Assembly: GCA_900312665.1 (NCBI GenBank)
Contig: ONZQ02000017.1
Span: forward strand, 434,001 to 498,000
DNA length: 64,000 bases
Source of the DNA: Cephalotrichum gorgonifer
Lineage: Eukaryota > Ascomycota > Sordariomycetes > Microascales > Microascaceae
Reading direction: 5' to 3'
Shown piece by piece: positions 32,872 through 44,169 of this stretch (position 1 is its first letter; every line of letters starts with the position of its first letter). A program made the position numbers and the translations under genes. A model generated the notes under the pieces. It was not told the DNA's origin. It saw only the letters and a program-made list of their open reading frames with translations, and did not search any database.

Positions 32872-35542
32872 TCAACGACGACTCCGGCTGCGATCCCGAC
32901 TCGAGGCCCTGTCACGACGCCGGGACACGCTCCTGTCCCGACGCCGAGACACGCTCCTCTCCCTCCGCCGGATATCCCGATCCCGATCCCTGTCACGATC
33001 TCTGTCCCTGTCCCTGTCTCTATCCCTGTCGCGGTCTCTGTCCCTGTCACGGTCTCGATCGCGATCACGTTCCCTGTCGCGATCCCTATCCCTGACCCGC
33101 TCCCGAGACCTGACCCTCTCACGATCTCGGTCCCTGTCCCTATCCCTCTCACGATCTCGATCCCGGTCCCTGTCCCGAGCACGATAAGCATCCCTATCCC
33201 TGTCCCTGTCCCTGTCCCTGTCCCTATCTCTATCCCTGTCTCTGTCCCTCCGCTCCCTATCCCTATCCCGATACCGACTCGCCCCCCGCTCACTCCGACC
33301 AGGACTCGGGCTCTTACTCCTCCTCCTCTCCCTCCCACCAGGAACATACCTGTCAATCTCCTCCACCGCAACCCTCCTCTTTACATCCGGCGACGCCTCC
33401 TCCGCGCTCCTTCTATCATCGATCCCAGGCACCGGCTGCCCCTTCTCCCTCGCCTCCCTCTGCGCCGCCAGGTACGCCTTCGCCTCCCTCTCCCTCTTCT
33501 TTACCTCGTCCTGCTTCCACGCCTCCCGCGCGTCCTTATCCAGCCCGGGAGGCGGCGCGACAGCGGAGCTGATAGAGGGAGACCGCGTCCTGCGCCGCGG
33601 CTCGCGGACCCTCACGTCGCGGTCCTTGTCCGGCGTCCTGGCCCGCCTGGCCGTAGACCGGCTCCGAGACCGCCGGATCGACTCGCGGCGGCGGTCCGCC
33701 CTGGGCCGCGAGCGACTCCGATCCCTGCGGCTCGTCCTTTCGTGATAGCGGTCCGAGTCGCGGTCGCGAGACCGGCTGCGATCTCGCCGCTCGGCCCGCC
33801 GCGGCGTGCGGGGCCGCGAGCGGCTCCGCTCCCGCCTGCTCGCCCTGTCGCGAGATCGGCTACGGTCCCTCCTCTCTACGCGTGTCCTGGAGCGGCTCCG
33901 ATGCCTCGCCATACTGCGCACAGTAGACCTACTCCTTTCACGCCTGTCGTCCCGCCGAGGCCGCGACCGCGACCGCGACCGCGACCGCGAGCGGGGCCTT
34001 TCCCGCCTTGTCCTGTCGCGACTTCTATCTCGGCGTGGCGAGTATGAGCGTCGATCTCGCCTCCGTCTGTCATCCGCGTCCCGTCTTAGACTAGAGTCGC
34101 GGTCACGAGTACTACCATGGTCTCTCTCGCGCGCGCGTGAGGTGGACCTATCCCTGCTGGCTTTCGCTTCCTCCTTAGCCTTCGGTCGCTCGGTCTTGGT
34201 GTCTTTAGTGTTGCTAGTTTCGGCTGGAGCTTCGGTCCGCGTGTCGGCTTGGGCCGCTGTATTCTCAGTAAGCTTAGGCACCGGGCGCAACGCTTGTTCC
34301 GCCTTTGCATCTTTCGTAGGCTCCTTCGAGGCTGGCGTAGCGCTCGGGGAGTCGGTCGACCTCTTCTTGGCATCCGAGCCCTTCTGCGAATCCCGCCGGA
34401 TGGGCATGATGGCCGACGCCGGCTTGAGCTTCCTTGGCGGCGGGGCCAGAGCCTCATCAATCTCCATCTCGGGTGGCTTCTCGACCCGTGTCGACTCGCG
34501 GAGTAGATCCTCGAGTGCCTCCCGCTCGAGCTGCTCCTGGTCCTCCTTGGAGAGTTCCTTCTTCGGCCTGCTAAGGCTGGCTTCTCTGTCCTTTCTCCGC
34601 CGATCACGGTCGTCATCCCTCTCCCGATCGCGATCCCTATTACGATCCTTATCCCGGTGCCGGCTCCGGTCGCGACTCCTCTCGCGATCTCGGTAGTCAC
34701 GGTCCCTCTCGCGATCGCGGGCTCGCTCCCTCTCCCTCTCGCGGCGGCGCTCGCTCCTCTCCCGGCTCCTCTGCTTCTCTCGCTCGCGCTCGCGCTCCTC
34801 CCTCTCCCTCCGGCGCGCGTCCCGCTCCTCCTTGCGCTTGATCTCCTCCTTCTCCCTCTCCCGCTCCACTCGCTTCCTCTCCTCCCTTGAAATCTTGCGC
34901 TTCTCCTCCGCGATGGCCAGCTCCTTCAGTCTCAGGTCCTCGCGGATCTTCTCGCGCTCGGCGCGCCGCGCCTCCGTCTCGGCCGCGTATTCCTCGTCCG
35001 TCTTCGCCCCACGAGCCTGCTCGGCCGCGGCCTCCTCGTCGCCGACCTCCCGCCGCCTAAGCTCGCGGATGCGATGCTCGATCGCACTAGAGTCGATGAG
35101 CTGCTCGATCATCTCCTGCGCCTTGTGGTATACGCCCGATCTCTCTAGGGCACCGTCGATGAGGGCAGAGGCCTTTCCGCGGTCGAGGGTGAGTAGCTGG
35201 TTCGGGTTTCGCTCGACTTCTTGCTCGGCGACTTCGAGGATCGTCTTGGTGATTTGCGTCTCGTAACCCTATGAGAGGTACTTAGCGATGAGAAAGGGAA
35301 ATGTGCGAGGGGCTTTTCGGGATAGAGTATGAGGCAGTAGTGGGGGCTAGTCATACACTCGTCTTGAAACTCTCCCACACCTGTTTTCGAATAGTATCGT
35401 AGTCGCCCTTCTTCTTGAAGTCGTTCGCGAGGGATTCGATTGCTGCTCTTGTGGCCGAGGGAAGAGGAAGGTCCGAAGCTTTGTACTTCCGGGCCGTCGG
35501 TTTCCCGACGCCCTTGTCGGGCATAGATGTCGCGGTGGCCAT
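32872..35542 (-). CDS. SHG1: BOD1/SHG1-domain protein with long RD/RS-rich tail (COMPASS component Shg1-like)
   Basis: Exons 35542-35357 and 35268-32872 give 860 residues. The N-terminal part carries the SHG1/BOD1 fold: LANDFKKKGDYDTIRKQVWE, joined to GYETQITKTILEVAEQEVER, then LTLDRGKASALIDGALERSG. In yeast this domain belongs to Shg1, a subunit of the Set1 histone H3K4 methyltransferase complex. A long charged coiled-coil-like segment of Glu, Arg and Lys follows. Several hundred residues of RS and RD dipeptides come next, split by a more ordinary stretch (residues around the AREKGQPVPGIDDRRSAEEA region). Yeast Shg1 lacks this tail. RS/RD tails are typical of splicing-associated nuclear proteins, so this one may link chromatin and RNA processing (inference). 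Head-to-head with a small mitochondrial protein gene. Confidence 0.75.
32960..33265. repeat. in-frame Arg-Asp microsatellite-like repeat
   Basis: Imperfect hexanucleotide array at the 3' end of the SHG1 gene. On the plus strand it reads as repeated CCCTGT/CCCTAT/CGATCT units, on the coding strand as RD dipeptides. Because the unit is a multiple of three, length changes would keep frame. Expect length variation between strains. Confidence 0.75.
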
Positions 35543-36103
35543 GGTTGTAGAGGCACTCCGTCGTCTGAATTGTCGGAGGAAGGATCGGAAAGGGGTGTAG
35601 AACGTTCGTAGTCGGGTCGGCGTTCACTTGGTTTCGAGGCTGATTGCCTCACGCTTGGGGGCGCTCCAGCTAGTAGGAGAAAGAAATTCCGCCCATTCCC
35701 CACATAACGAACTTCTAGGCAAGGATGGAAGGCAAGGCGTCCTTTTTTTGCCCAGGAATCATTGAAATAGGCGTGCTATGGCGTCGCGAATTAAGTATCC
35801 AGAATTGCTCGAGCCTGGCCCTGCGTCGCGTCTAAGGAATTCCCAATATCTTAATGCGACGGGTCTTCCTCGGCAGATTATCAGCTCCCACACAACTCGC
35901 CGAGGATTTACCATCACGCCAGCCCAGACGAACAAACCTCACCCGAGCAACATCACCAGCATCAATCCACCGAAAGCCGGGCCACACTCCACCCAGAACA
36001 CCCGACGCTCGACCTCCACCGGCGCGCTACGAAAACCAGGCGGGACCTCGCCCCGACACGACCACCGACCCAATTACCCGAACACTCCACTCAATCGAAC
36101 ACA
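35543..36103. promoter_or_regulatory. bidirectional spacer SHG1 / small complex I-like gene
   Basis: A 561-bp spacer between opposite start codons. Plus-strand frames that begin inside it (35778 and 35854) run into the downstream gene only by read-through of upstream sequence and probably represent 5' leader. Confidence 0.4.
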
Positions 36104-36446
36104 ATGGTCTCCAAGATCCTCTTCTGGAGCGGCTTCGGTAAATAGACTCACTCCCCTCCCCCCCTCCTCCCCCTTTCCCGACAGCTCGGCCCTAATGCGT
36201 TGTGTCTATCTAGGCTTCGCCGCCCGCTGGTGGCAGATGGGAATTGAGATGCGCCCCTTCTTCAACAAGGAATCCCTCTGGGTGTACCCGGTCTACATGT
36301 CCGGCTTCGCCGCCTTCGGATACTGGCTCCAGGGCGTGGAGGACCGGCAGTCGGCGAGCCTGAGCGCGAGGAAAGAGAGCCTCTTGGAGAAGAGGGCAAG
36401 GAAGGCGCTGAGGGACGCGGAGGCGAAGGCGGAGGCGGAGGCGTAA
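36104..36446 (+). CDS. small single-pass mitochondrial membrane protein, probably complex I accessory subunit
   Basis: Exons 36104-36137 and 36214-36446 give 88 residues starting MVSKILFWSGFGFAARWW. A second hydrophobic stretch (WVYPVYMSGFAAFGYWLQGVE) is followed by a basic, Ala/Glu-rich helix ending in AKAEAEA. This pattern matches small fungal proteins annotated as NADH:ubiquinone oxidoreductase 14-kDa subunit. The match rests on MRPFFNKESLWVYPVYMSG and GYWLQGVEDRQ and is from memory of the family, so the subunit name is tentative. I preferred the ATG at 36104 over the longer upstream frame because the conserved block begins there and the intron keeps frame. Confidence 0.6.
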
Positions 36447-36811
36447 GGGTGAGAGCTTACGTTCGATCTAGGGGTAGGGTTGGAGCAGCCGTGGCTGAGG
36501 CGTAGGTCAATGTACCAAAACGGAACCGAGGGATATCCTGGTTGTAGATATTTCAGGTGGGGGTGGATGGAACCGGTCCTTCCCTATAGACAACACTTTT
36601 TTTTCGTCACTTTCTTACACAAACTATTCACAAGGAGAGAGAGAACGGGTAGTCTCCAATGGGGTGCGCGTCATATGGCACGGAGCTTTGAAACTCTATA
36701 TATTGCTCGGTTGGCGATGCAAAGCGAGCGCAATATCCCTACGTATCATTTTTTTCCCCAGTACCATACCCAATCCAGTCCCGCCCAGCGCCTGAAATCC
36801 CTCAACATAGA
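36447..36811. other. convergent 3' spacer
   Basis: About 365 bp between facing stop codons of the small membrane protein gene and eIF2B delta. Contains short T runs. Nothing else is recognised. Confidence 0.4.
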
Positions 36812-38240
36812 TTATAAAAACTCCATCCTCTTCAGAATGCCGGGCACCATATGCGGCCGGATACCCCCATGCTCCGACAAGATGGTCGAGACATGAGCAG
36901 GGGTGGTGGTGTCAAACAGCAGCCTGAAGCCCGCGTCGGTCCCCAGCTCGGGGTCGATCTCGTTGTACGTCAGCGAGTCCGTCGCCATCCTCTCGGTGAA
37001 GTTGATGGACTCGCACAGCACGATCATCTCGCTATTCGCGTCCGCCGCCGCCTGCGCGAGGTCGCACGTCCCCGCCCTGGCGTACACGGCGCCGTTGCTG
37101 AAGACGGCCTCCGCGGCGACGATGGTCTTCGTAGAGTGGCGCATCATGGTCAGCGACCCGGCGATGTCCGGGCAGTAGGTGACGTCCAGGCCGGCGGCTC
37201 GCAGGGCCTTGGCCATGTCGGTGCCGGAGCGGTCGTGCACGTCGTCAACGACCACGACGCGGTACTTCTTCCCGTAGCGGTGGGCCCTGAGCAGGGCGCG
37301 CTTCACGAGCGGGTTGCTCGCGTAGGTGACGACCACGTCGCCGTCCTGGATCTCCTCAGCGGCGCTCTCAACGATGACGCCGTCGGCCATGGTGATCTTC
37401 TCGCGCACGAAGGCGTCGATGCCCTCGCAGAGGCGCTTCTTCGCGTCCTCGTCCGAGATGTCCATGTCGATCTCGCTGATCCGCAGCTTGAGCCACCGGA
37501 TGGCGTTTCCCATGGAGAAGCACATGGGTCTCGACTCAGTGAGGTACTCGATCTGGGGGTTTAGGACGTGCGAGGTGATGTGCCTGGACAGGGTGCTGCC
37601 GGCGGGCGTAGTGTACGATTCTATGACCTGTGGCCGGACGGAGTCAGTAACCGTCGTAGTGGCCTCCTCGGAGTGCATGTTCTATCCGATGTGCTAGAGT
37701 TCCAGGGGCGTGTGGTGGACTAACCTTCTTCAGCGCCAACAGTGTCGCCTCCAGCCTCCTGGTGCTCTCCCTGACCACGAACGCACTCATCTGCTGCCCC
37801 AGCAATAGCACGGCGGGGTGCACGTCCCTATCCGCCTGACTCAAGGTAACCCTCTTCGCCATCGCTAGGTGGCTAAAGCACTCGGGCACGGTAGGCCCCT
37901 TCACTTTCTTCGCCGGCGCGACGGGGGCAGCACCGCCTGACGCGGCAGGCTTCCCCTTGCCGCCGACGACATGGGGCCCATCCTGCTTCTGCTTCGACTT
38001 CCCCCCCTTCGCCTCCGCCGCCGCCGCGGAGGCCTGCTGAGCCACGACCTTTGTTGCTCTCCTCGCCGCCTTTTCGGCCTTGGCCCTGGCTTTTAGCTCC
38101 GCGCCCGAGAGCTTCTTCTCGCCCGCCGCGGGGGCGGGGGCGGGCGCGTCTTTCTTGGCATTGGGGTCCGCTGCGGCAGCTGCGACCGCTGGTGCTGCGT
38201 TCTGCGCGTCCGGGGGGGGCGCTTGGGCTACTGCTGCCAT
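36812..38240 (-). CDS. GCD2: translation initiation factor eIF2B subunit delta
   Basis: Regulatory subunit of the eIF2B guanine-nucleotide exchange complex in the cytosol, which senses phosphorylated eIF2 under stress. Exons 38240-37725 and 37627-36812 give 443 residues. The N-terminal ~110 residues are Ala/Pro/Lys-rich and disordered, as usual for this subunit. The helical domain begins near PECFSHLAMAKRVTLSQADR. The Rossmann-like C-terminal domain shows GDVVVTYASNPLVKRALL, VVVVDDVHDRSGTDMAKALR, VTYCPDIAGSLTMMRHSTK and NGAVYARAGTCDLAQAA, ending in IRPHMVPGILKRMEFL. It is shorter than yeast Gcd2 (about 650 residues), mostly from a shorter N-terminal tail. Confidence 0.92.
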
Positions 38241-39330
38241 TGTCGCTGTATGTCCTTCTTCTTCCGTCGACGTCTCGTCTCGAACTCGTTCGGGGCTGGG
38301 AGGTGGGGTAGAATGGAGCAGGTCGTGGGGCGAAGATACCCTCGTCGGGAGAAAAAGGTGCGTACTATGAGGTCGTGGTTCGGCGCGGCGAGCGGTGACG
38401 TTATTTTATTTTATTTTAGTAAAGGTCGGCAGAGTTCGGATGCGGCTTCTTTTACTCGCGGGCTCGGACTTGGACGTGGGGTGAAAGGTTGAAGCTGCCG
38501 GTTTGACAAGTTTGAGTCACCCGCGACGAACCGAAATAAAAATTGTGGATCCACTCGCCCACCACCAAGCATTCCATTTATGCTACATACATTATATTAT
38601 GTACCCCTCCGAAGCCCCTCCAAAGCTGCCCCTCTTGCATCAAGGATTTGATGGTGCTATCTCAGAATATGTAGAAGGCAGAGGTGCTCTCCCACTGAAC
38701 ACCACTTTCGTGCCACGTAATTTAGGGATTGATTTCTCGAAGGTTTGCGGTGCGATTCTACTCCAACCAGACTCTTTGATGTATAGTGTCTCTTCCAAGT
38801 AGTCAACTTACTTTGTACTTGCAATATGCGAGTGCGCTTAGAAAGAAAAAGATATTGCAACAATCATGTTATCTAGCTATTCTCATGTATTATATCCTCT
38901 TCCCTATGGGGCTGTTGCTGTCGGGGAGTCGACTCCCTCGCTGCCAGTGACCTGGATGAGCTGCAACCTGCCTTAGCTCGACGTTCTAACATACATGTAT
39001 TCTCGGGTGGTGCCTGCGTGGTGTTGGCTGGGCATGGCGCCCGCTGTATTTACTGTTTGCGCACCAACCAACGTACGACATTGTCTATCAGAATTTATAA
39101 TACAGGTGCTCCGCTGTGGTTAGGCCCTCCCACCAGCTAAGAACCGACGTCATCTATCGCGGAGACGGGGGGAATCCGGCCGGAGCGACATCCAATCCGG
39201 CCTAACAGAGAGACTTTCACCAACTGCTAGTACTCGTACACTTCTGCTCCCAGGATCGTGTCCCTCCCCCTTATCTTTCTCCTTCTCCCTCTCATCTACT
39301 CTATCGTATCGCATCTCAAAGTACGAAATA
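38241..39330. other. divergent spacer eIF2B delta / short-chain dehydrogenase
   Basis: About 1.1 kb between opposite start codons. It has a TTTTATTTTATTTTA run at about 38402-38416 and a TACTCGTA octamer at 39231-39238, just upstream of the dehydrogenase start. No further gene is recognised. Confidence 0.45.
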
Positions 39331-40548
39331 ATGGCGCTCCAGGGAAAAGTCGTCGTGCTCGTAAGCTTTCTCCGTCCCACCTTGTAAGACATAGATAAGA
39401 CGCCGCAGTTCTAACCACCGAGACCAACACCCAACACCAGACCGGCGCCTCCATGGGCATCGGCGAGGCCATCGCCTCTCAGCTTGCCGAGGCCGGCGCC
39501 TACCTAGTACTCCTCTCACGTTCCGAGGTGAATACCCGCTCGCTCGGGGTTGAAATGACTCCCAAGAGCGTCCCAAAACTCCCGATGCGCCCGAAATAGT
39601 ATATTAGATTGCTCATATATAGATTTACGCAGGACAGGCTGGCAGCCCTCACGAAAAGGTTGACGAGCTCACACTCCTCTAGCAAGGCCGTGTATAAAGC
39701 GGTAGATATCGGGGACTACGACGCCGTCGACAGGGCCATTGCCTCATCCGTGGAGGAATTCGGCCAGATTGATATTCTCGTCAACAATGTATGCCTGTTC
39801 AACCCCCAAGCAACCAACCCCCCTTAAGTTCAGACACGCTGAGAGAGAGAAAAAATGATATCCCCAGGCAGGTCTAGCTCTCGGCGCCCCAGCTCCGTTC
39901 GCAGACCTCAAGATCTCAGACGTGGTCACGATGAACAACACAAACGTCAACGGCCTCATGTTCGTCACGCACTCGGTCCTGAATCGGTCGATGCTGTCCC
40001 GCGGCGCCGGGACGATTCTGAACATCACGTCCGTCACGGGCCTGGAGCCCCCGCCGTTCCGGGGTGAGGCCGTCTACCACGCCAACAAGGCCTGCCAGGA
40101 GGCCTTCACCAACTCCCTCCGCAACGAGCTGTCCGGGACTAATATCCGCGTCCTGGCGTTGCGCCCGGGCTGTGTGGCCACCAACTTCCACTCCCTGCGC
40201 GTCGGTCACGATAAGGACCTGTATGAATCATTCTTCGAAGGATTCGAGTACGTGTTCCCCCCTCTTCCTCGGGACACCCAACTGCAAAAGTGCGTCGGAA
40301 TCGCCTGTGCTAATCGGTATACCCCCTGGCTATGTAGCCCGCTCGTGTCCAAGGACATAGCCGACTCCGCACTCTTCATGCTTAGCCAGCCCCTGAACAT
40401 ATCGATAAAGGCGATGGACGTCGTTCCCTCAGGTGAGCCACCTTCTCGGGTTATTGGATATTGAGTTATTAGATACTTACAAAGACTTTTAGCTCAACGC
40501 TCTCTTCCGGTATTCGATCGGACTTGGAAAGAGAGAAATGCGAAATAG
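39331..40548 (+). CDS. short-chain dehydrogenase/reductase (classical SDR)
   Basis: NAD(P)-dependent oxidoreductase of 297 residues. Exons 39331-39360, 39441-39527, 39633-39788, 39868-40432 and 40493-40548 sum to 894 nt. The cofactor loop TGASMGIGEAIASQL is formed across the first junction. The NNAG element is also rebuilt by splicing (ILVNN joined to AGLALGAPAPF). The active-site set is visible: Ser in NITSVTG and the YxxxK pair in VYHANKACQEAF. The last short exon, added after a GTGAGC donor at 40433, gives a VPSAQRSLPVFDRTW ending seen in fungal relatives; without it the frame stops at 40464. Related to broad-specificity serine/3-hydroxy acid dehydrogenases (YMR226c type). Substrate unknown. 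Confidence 0.85.
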
Positions 40549-40870
40549 TAGAGGAACCGGTGTTGCGCTCGCTGTGGCGATTGTTAGGCCGAGTTACAGA
40601 TATTATTTATATATAACCAAGGCGGCTGGAACGTCTGCTAAAAGTAGACCCCGCCGCCGTGATAGTTTCACTCCGTTAAAGATTTACTGCCGAAGGGCCG
40701 ATTCTTCTACTATAGACTAGAACTTGGTATTTACTCGTCCTGCCTTTTACTGGTAGTACGAGTATTTCGCTAGTTGTGACTAGGGGCGCTAAAAAGTCGT
40801 CCCCCTTAACCCATGCACCAAAAGCTGCCCCTACCTCACCCCTCTCGGCCAGGAGCTCACGCAAAGAACA
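40549..40870. other. convergent spacer
   Basis: About 320 bp between facing stops of the dehydrogenase and the 2EXR gene. One TACGAGTA octamer at 40757-40764. Confidence 0.4.
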
Positions 40871-41977
40871 TTACCCCACGCCATACAATATCCCGGCCAC
40901 CTCCTTGGACGAAATATCCCGCCTGCCGCCCGCCTCCCACGCCCGAATCAGCTTCACGTGCGGGAACCAAGCCACCAAACCCGGCTCACGGCCTCTGCGC
41001 CCAGGGACCCGGCCGGTATCCCCCGGCTCCGCCGCATCGTAGCTAGCTTCGGCGCCCGGGCCGTTCGTCTCAGGCGCAAGACCCACGTGCACCATGATAT
41101 CCACATGTACGCCCTTGAGGTGTGTTCGCTCGTCGTCTCTCATGTCCGCGCCGGAGCGGCCCAGGCCCATGAACTCACGCTTCGCGGCCTGCAGCCACCG
41201 AAGCGACTCGTTGAGCTGCAGTTTCCACGGCCTACCCCCGCTCCCGGGCGGGGACTTGTACTGCGCCATAGGCATCCACTTGTACACCTCGTAGCCCGAT
41301 AGGTAGACGTCGTCCCCGGACGGGCTGTTACCGCGTAACCTACCCCCGCTGCCTCCCATCCCCACCCCCGAACCAACCCCCTCCGCGAGCTCTCGCCGCG
41401 CGGGCGCCCCCGTAGAAGCAGGCACCAAGTAAAACTCTTCCAGCCCATCGAACCCCGCCGCAAACCTCGCGAGCAGCCAGACGCTATCCCCATCCCACAC
41501 CTCCCCGCGCGCCGGCACTGCGTTCCCTCCCCGCGTAGCCTTCATCTCGAGCGCCACCCTCCTCGCACTCGTCCTCCACAGCCCCGCGGGCGCCGGCTCC
41601 CCTCCCCCTCTCGCCCTCCACGCCGCCACCTGTGCCCTCGCGCGCGCTGGGGCCCCAAGCCCCATCCACAGCCGGCGCGGCGTCACGCCCGCGATGCAGA
41701 CGACGTCTCGCGCGAGGCTGACGCGCACCACGCCGGGTAGGTTGATGGGTAGTACGTCCGGAAGGGCTACGAGCGCGACGGCGCGGGACTCGTGGCTTGT
41801 GGAGAGGAGGGCGCGCGTGGCGTGAGTAGAGTGGTGGAGGGAGGGTGTGGTGCCCACGGCGGCTGAGGCGAGGGAGAGGGTGACTCGGTGGACGCGGGGC
41901 TCGGTGGCGGCGGCTAGCCAGATCTCATTGCGGATCTCGAGGGGGAGGTGGGGGAATTGGGGGAAGGTGGAGGCCAT
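40871..41977 (-). CDS. 2EXR-domain hypothetical protein
   Basis: Single exon of 368 residues from the ATG at 41977; an in-frame ATG at 42013 would add twelve charged residues (MREREEQERGQK). The opening FPQFPHLPLEIRNEIWLAAA with following EPRVHRV is the 2EXR signature common in filamentous ascomycetes. A further family element is STSHESRAVAL. The middle has Gly/Ala-rich low complexity. The C-terminus returns to an ordered WFPHVKLIRAWEAGGRRD. The family has many members per genome and no known biochemical function. Members resemble F-box-like adaptor fragments, but that is only a suggestion. Confidence 0.75.
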   Translation of the reverse strand: MASTFPQFPHLPLEIRNEIWLAAATEPRVHRVTLSLASAAVGTTPSLHHSTHATRALLSTSHESRAVALVALPDVLPINLPGVVRVSLARDVVCIAGVTPRRLWMGLGAPARARAQVAAWRARGGGEPAPAGLWRTSARRVALEMKATRGGNAVPARGEVWDGDSVWLLARFAAGFDGLEEFYLVPASTGAPARRELAEGVGSGVGMGGSGGRLRGNSPSGDDVYLSGYEVYKWMPMAQYKSPPGSGGRPWKLQLNESLRWLQAAKREFMGLGRSGADMRDDERTHLKGVHVDIMVHVGLAPETNGPGAEASYDAAEPGDTGRVPGRRGREPGLVAWFPHVKLIRAWEAGGRRDISSKEVAGILYGVG

Positions 41978-42898
41978 TTTTTGTCCTCTTTCCTGTTCTT
42001 CTCTTTCTCTCATCGCTCGCCGAATTATTATTTTTAGGCGGGGGTATTATCTTATTCCTTCTTTTGGGGATTAACCCGTTCTCCCCCCGTGGGAAAGGTG
42101 GTGGCTCCAGAAAAAGGGGGGGGGGGGTATTAGATGAAGGGGAGAGGCGGGGGATGAGGGGGGATATTTTCTGGGTGTTATTCTGCGGGTAGATTATTAT
42201 GTGGTCTTGGTAATGGAAGTAAGAAGGATGAGCTGGACTTCGACTGGATGCGGGATGAGACGAAAGTCCGGAAAGTCGCAGTGGAGATCAATAATAATAT
42301 GCGTCTTGAATATGTAGAGAGAATGAGAGGACAGGAGAAAGATTGAGAGCAGATGAGGCATGAGTGGTCGTATAACTACTGGATATGGTATAGAGACATG
42401 TCATTTGTACCTAGAAGTCTGCGTCTGGGCACTCTTCGCGCCCGCCCTCGCCTTTGGGCCCCGCGAACAAACAAAGCCTCACCCTACAAGGTTGCGTTCC
42501 GAACCAACCACCGACGGCATGGGGGCACATCCAACTTACGAGACGACATTAAATCTGAAAGGATCCCTTTGGATCCTCCCCCTCAAAGGCCGTCAAAGAC
42601 CATGTGCCCATCACCGGCGGCTAAACCAACCCCACGGGCCAGAAAAAAATATCACGATGAAATTGAACCGTTGGAAAAGAAAAGAAGTAGATTATATGCA
42701 ATACCCCCGAGGAATAGAATTATACAGTCATCATAGTGTACAGTATACAAAGCAGAGGAGCGGCCCTTAACCAAAGGGGTCCATCCACATGCAGAAACCG
42801 CCGGGGCATCTAACACCTATGCCCCCCTTGCTTCTCAACATACCTCCCCAGCATCTTCCCCGTGCGAAAACTACCCGGGGTATCTAATACTTCTTTCT
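41978..42898. other. spacer between two minus-strand genes
   Basis: About 920 bp with a poly-G run near 42117-42127 and purine-rich sequence to 42340. Plus-strand frames at 42353-42770 have no family likeness. It should contain the 2EXR promoter and the 3' UTR of the IF3 gene. Confidence 0.4.
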
Positions 42899-43693
42899 CT
42901 ACGCCCCCTGCTTCTCAACATACATCCTCAGCGTCTTCCCCACCTCCCCCTCCGAATTCTTCGCCTCCCTCGTCCCCTCCACGGCCCCCACCACCTCCCT
43001 CACCCTCCTCATCACCCCCTCGCACTCCTCCCTCGTCGCCTTCCTCTTGCCCCCCTTCCTCCTCGGCAGCATCACAATCTCCACCCTGTGCCCGCTCTCC
43101 AGAAACTCCCTCACCCGCCTCTCCTTCAGCGCCAGGTCGTTCTCCGCGATGGCCCAGTTGATCTCCACGATCTTGTGCTTCACCTTCCCCTTCTCCGCCT
43201 CCGCCTCCCTAGTCTTCTCCGCCCGCGCCGCCGCCAGTCGAGCCTCCGCCTGGAGGTCGATCACCTTGCAGATCGGCACCCCGTCCGTTCCCGGGGACAC
43301 GACGCGGAGGAGGTGCGTCCGCGGGTTGAGGGTCTGCAGGACCGCAGAGGTCGTGTGCGGGCCCGAGAGCTTGCCGTCCACGGCGATCATGACCTTCGGC
43401 GCCGCGATCTCGGGCTGCGTTGGGGGTGCGGAGGGCTGTTTGTTCTTGAGGGAGCTGGCGGCGCCGCCGCTGCCTTTGAAGGGTCGGTTGTATTGTCTTT
43501 GTGGGCGCGGAGTTGTGGAAAGGGGGCGGAGTTGGGCGGATGGCCTTGCGGGAAGGGTGCTGCGTTGGAGGCGGGGGGAGGGTAGTGTTCTCGGTCGGGC
43601 GAGGATTGAGGACGCATTCGTCGCCTCGAGGTCCGTTAGCCATGCCCTGTGGAGGCATGTCCGGAGACTGGAGGTGCATCGTGTGATAATCAT
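42899..43693 (-). CDS. mitochondrial translation initiation factor IF-3
   Basis: Mitochondrial IF-3 prevents premature joining of mitoribosomal subunits and checks start-codon pairing. Single exon of 264 residues. The first ~70 residues are rich in Arg, Ser, Thr and Pro (RSTLPARPSAQLRPLSTTPR), a typical presequence. Conserved IF-3 features follow: VPICKVIDLQAEARLAAAR for the N-domain and KHKIVEINWAIAENDLALKE leading to VREFLESGHRVEIVMLPRR for the C-domain. The RRKGGKRKATREECEGVM segment and Lys-rich end agree with fungal mitochondrial IF3. Shares a 476-bp divergent promoter with IMP1. Confidence 0.85.
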   Translation of the reverse strand: MIITRCTSSLRTCLHRAWLTDLEATNASSILARPRTLPSPRLQRSTLPARPSAQLRPLSTTPRPQRQYNRPFKGSGGAASSLKNKQPSAPPTQPEIAAPKVMIAVDGKLSGPHTTSAVLQTLNPRTHLLRVVSPGTDGVPICKVIDLQAEARLAAARAEKTREAEAEKGKVKHKIVEINWAIAENDLALKERRVREFLESGHRVEIVMLPRRKGGKRKATREECEGVMRRVREVVGAVEGTREAKNSEGEVGKTLRMYVEKQGA

Positions 43694-44169
43694 TATGGGC
43701 GGCCGCGGGCGAAGGGTTGACGCGGGGGTGTCTTTTGGGGCAGCTTGGTGGCTGCAAAGAGGAGAGGGCTGAGGTTCGATAGTCGTAGTCGCCGAAATGG
43801 GAGATGTTTAGAGCATGTTGGTTTTGGCCAAACCCAGAGCGGGAAGAAGAAGTTCATGGTACGCAGTAATAATAGCAGCTAGCAGGGAAGCTCGGGAGCT
43901 CTAACCAATCAAGACCGTCCAAACCCACCCCGGACCCACCTACTGCATGTACCACACCACACACCCGCACTCTGACATGGACACCCACGAGCCACACCTC
44001 ATCCGTCCTGGAACATCTCATCGAAATCTCAACCCTCAGAATCCGGGATCAAACCTCACCTCAGTCAACCCCCACTTACACAACAACTCATATGCGTCCC
44101 TTCCCCCCACCCCTTACCTAAATGTAACCTATATAAGAGAAAACACGAAAAAAAAAAGAACTGGAAAAG
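43694..44169. promoter_or_regulatory. bidirectional promoter mtIF3 / IMP1
   Basis: A 476-bp spacer between start codons of two mitochondrial proteins. Contains a CCAAT box at 43905-43909 (TAACCAATCAAG context). It does not carry the extended 13-mer of the other two mitochondrial pairs. Confidence 0.5.

Noticed and set aside
32960..33265. Possible CRISPR-like or satellite array
   Set aside because: Units are contiguous hexamers in frame with an RD-rich protein tail; there are no spacers.
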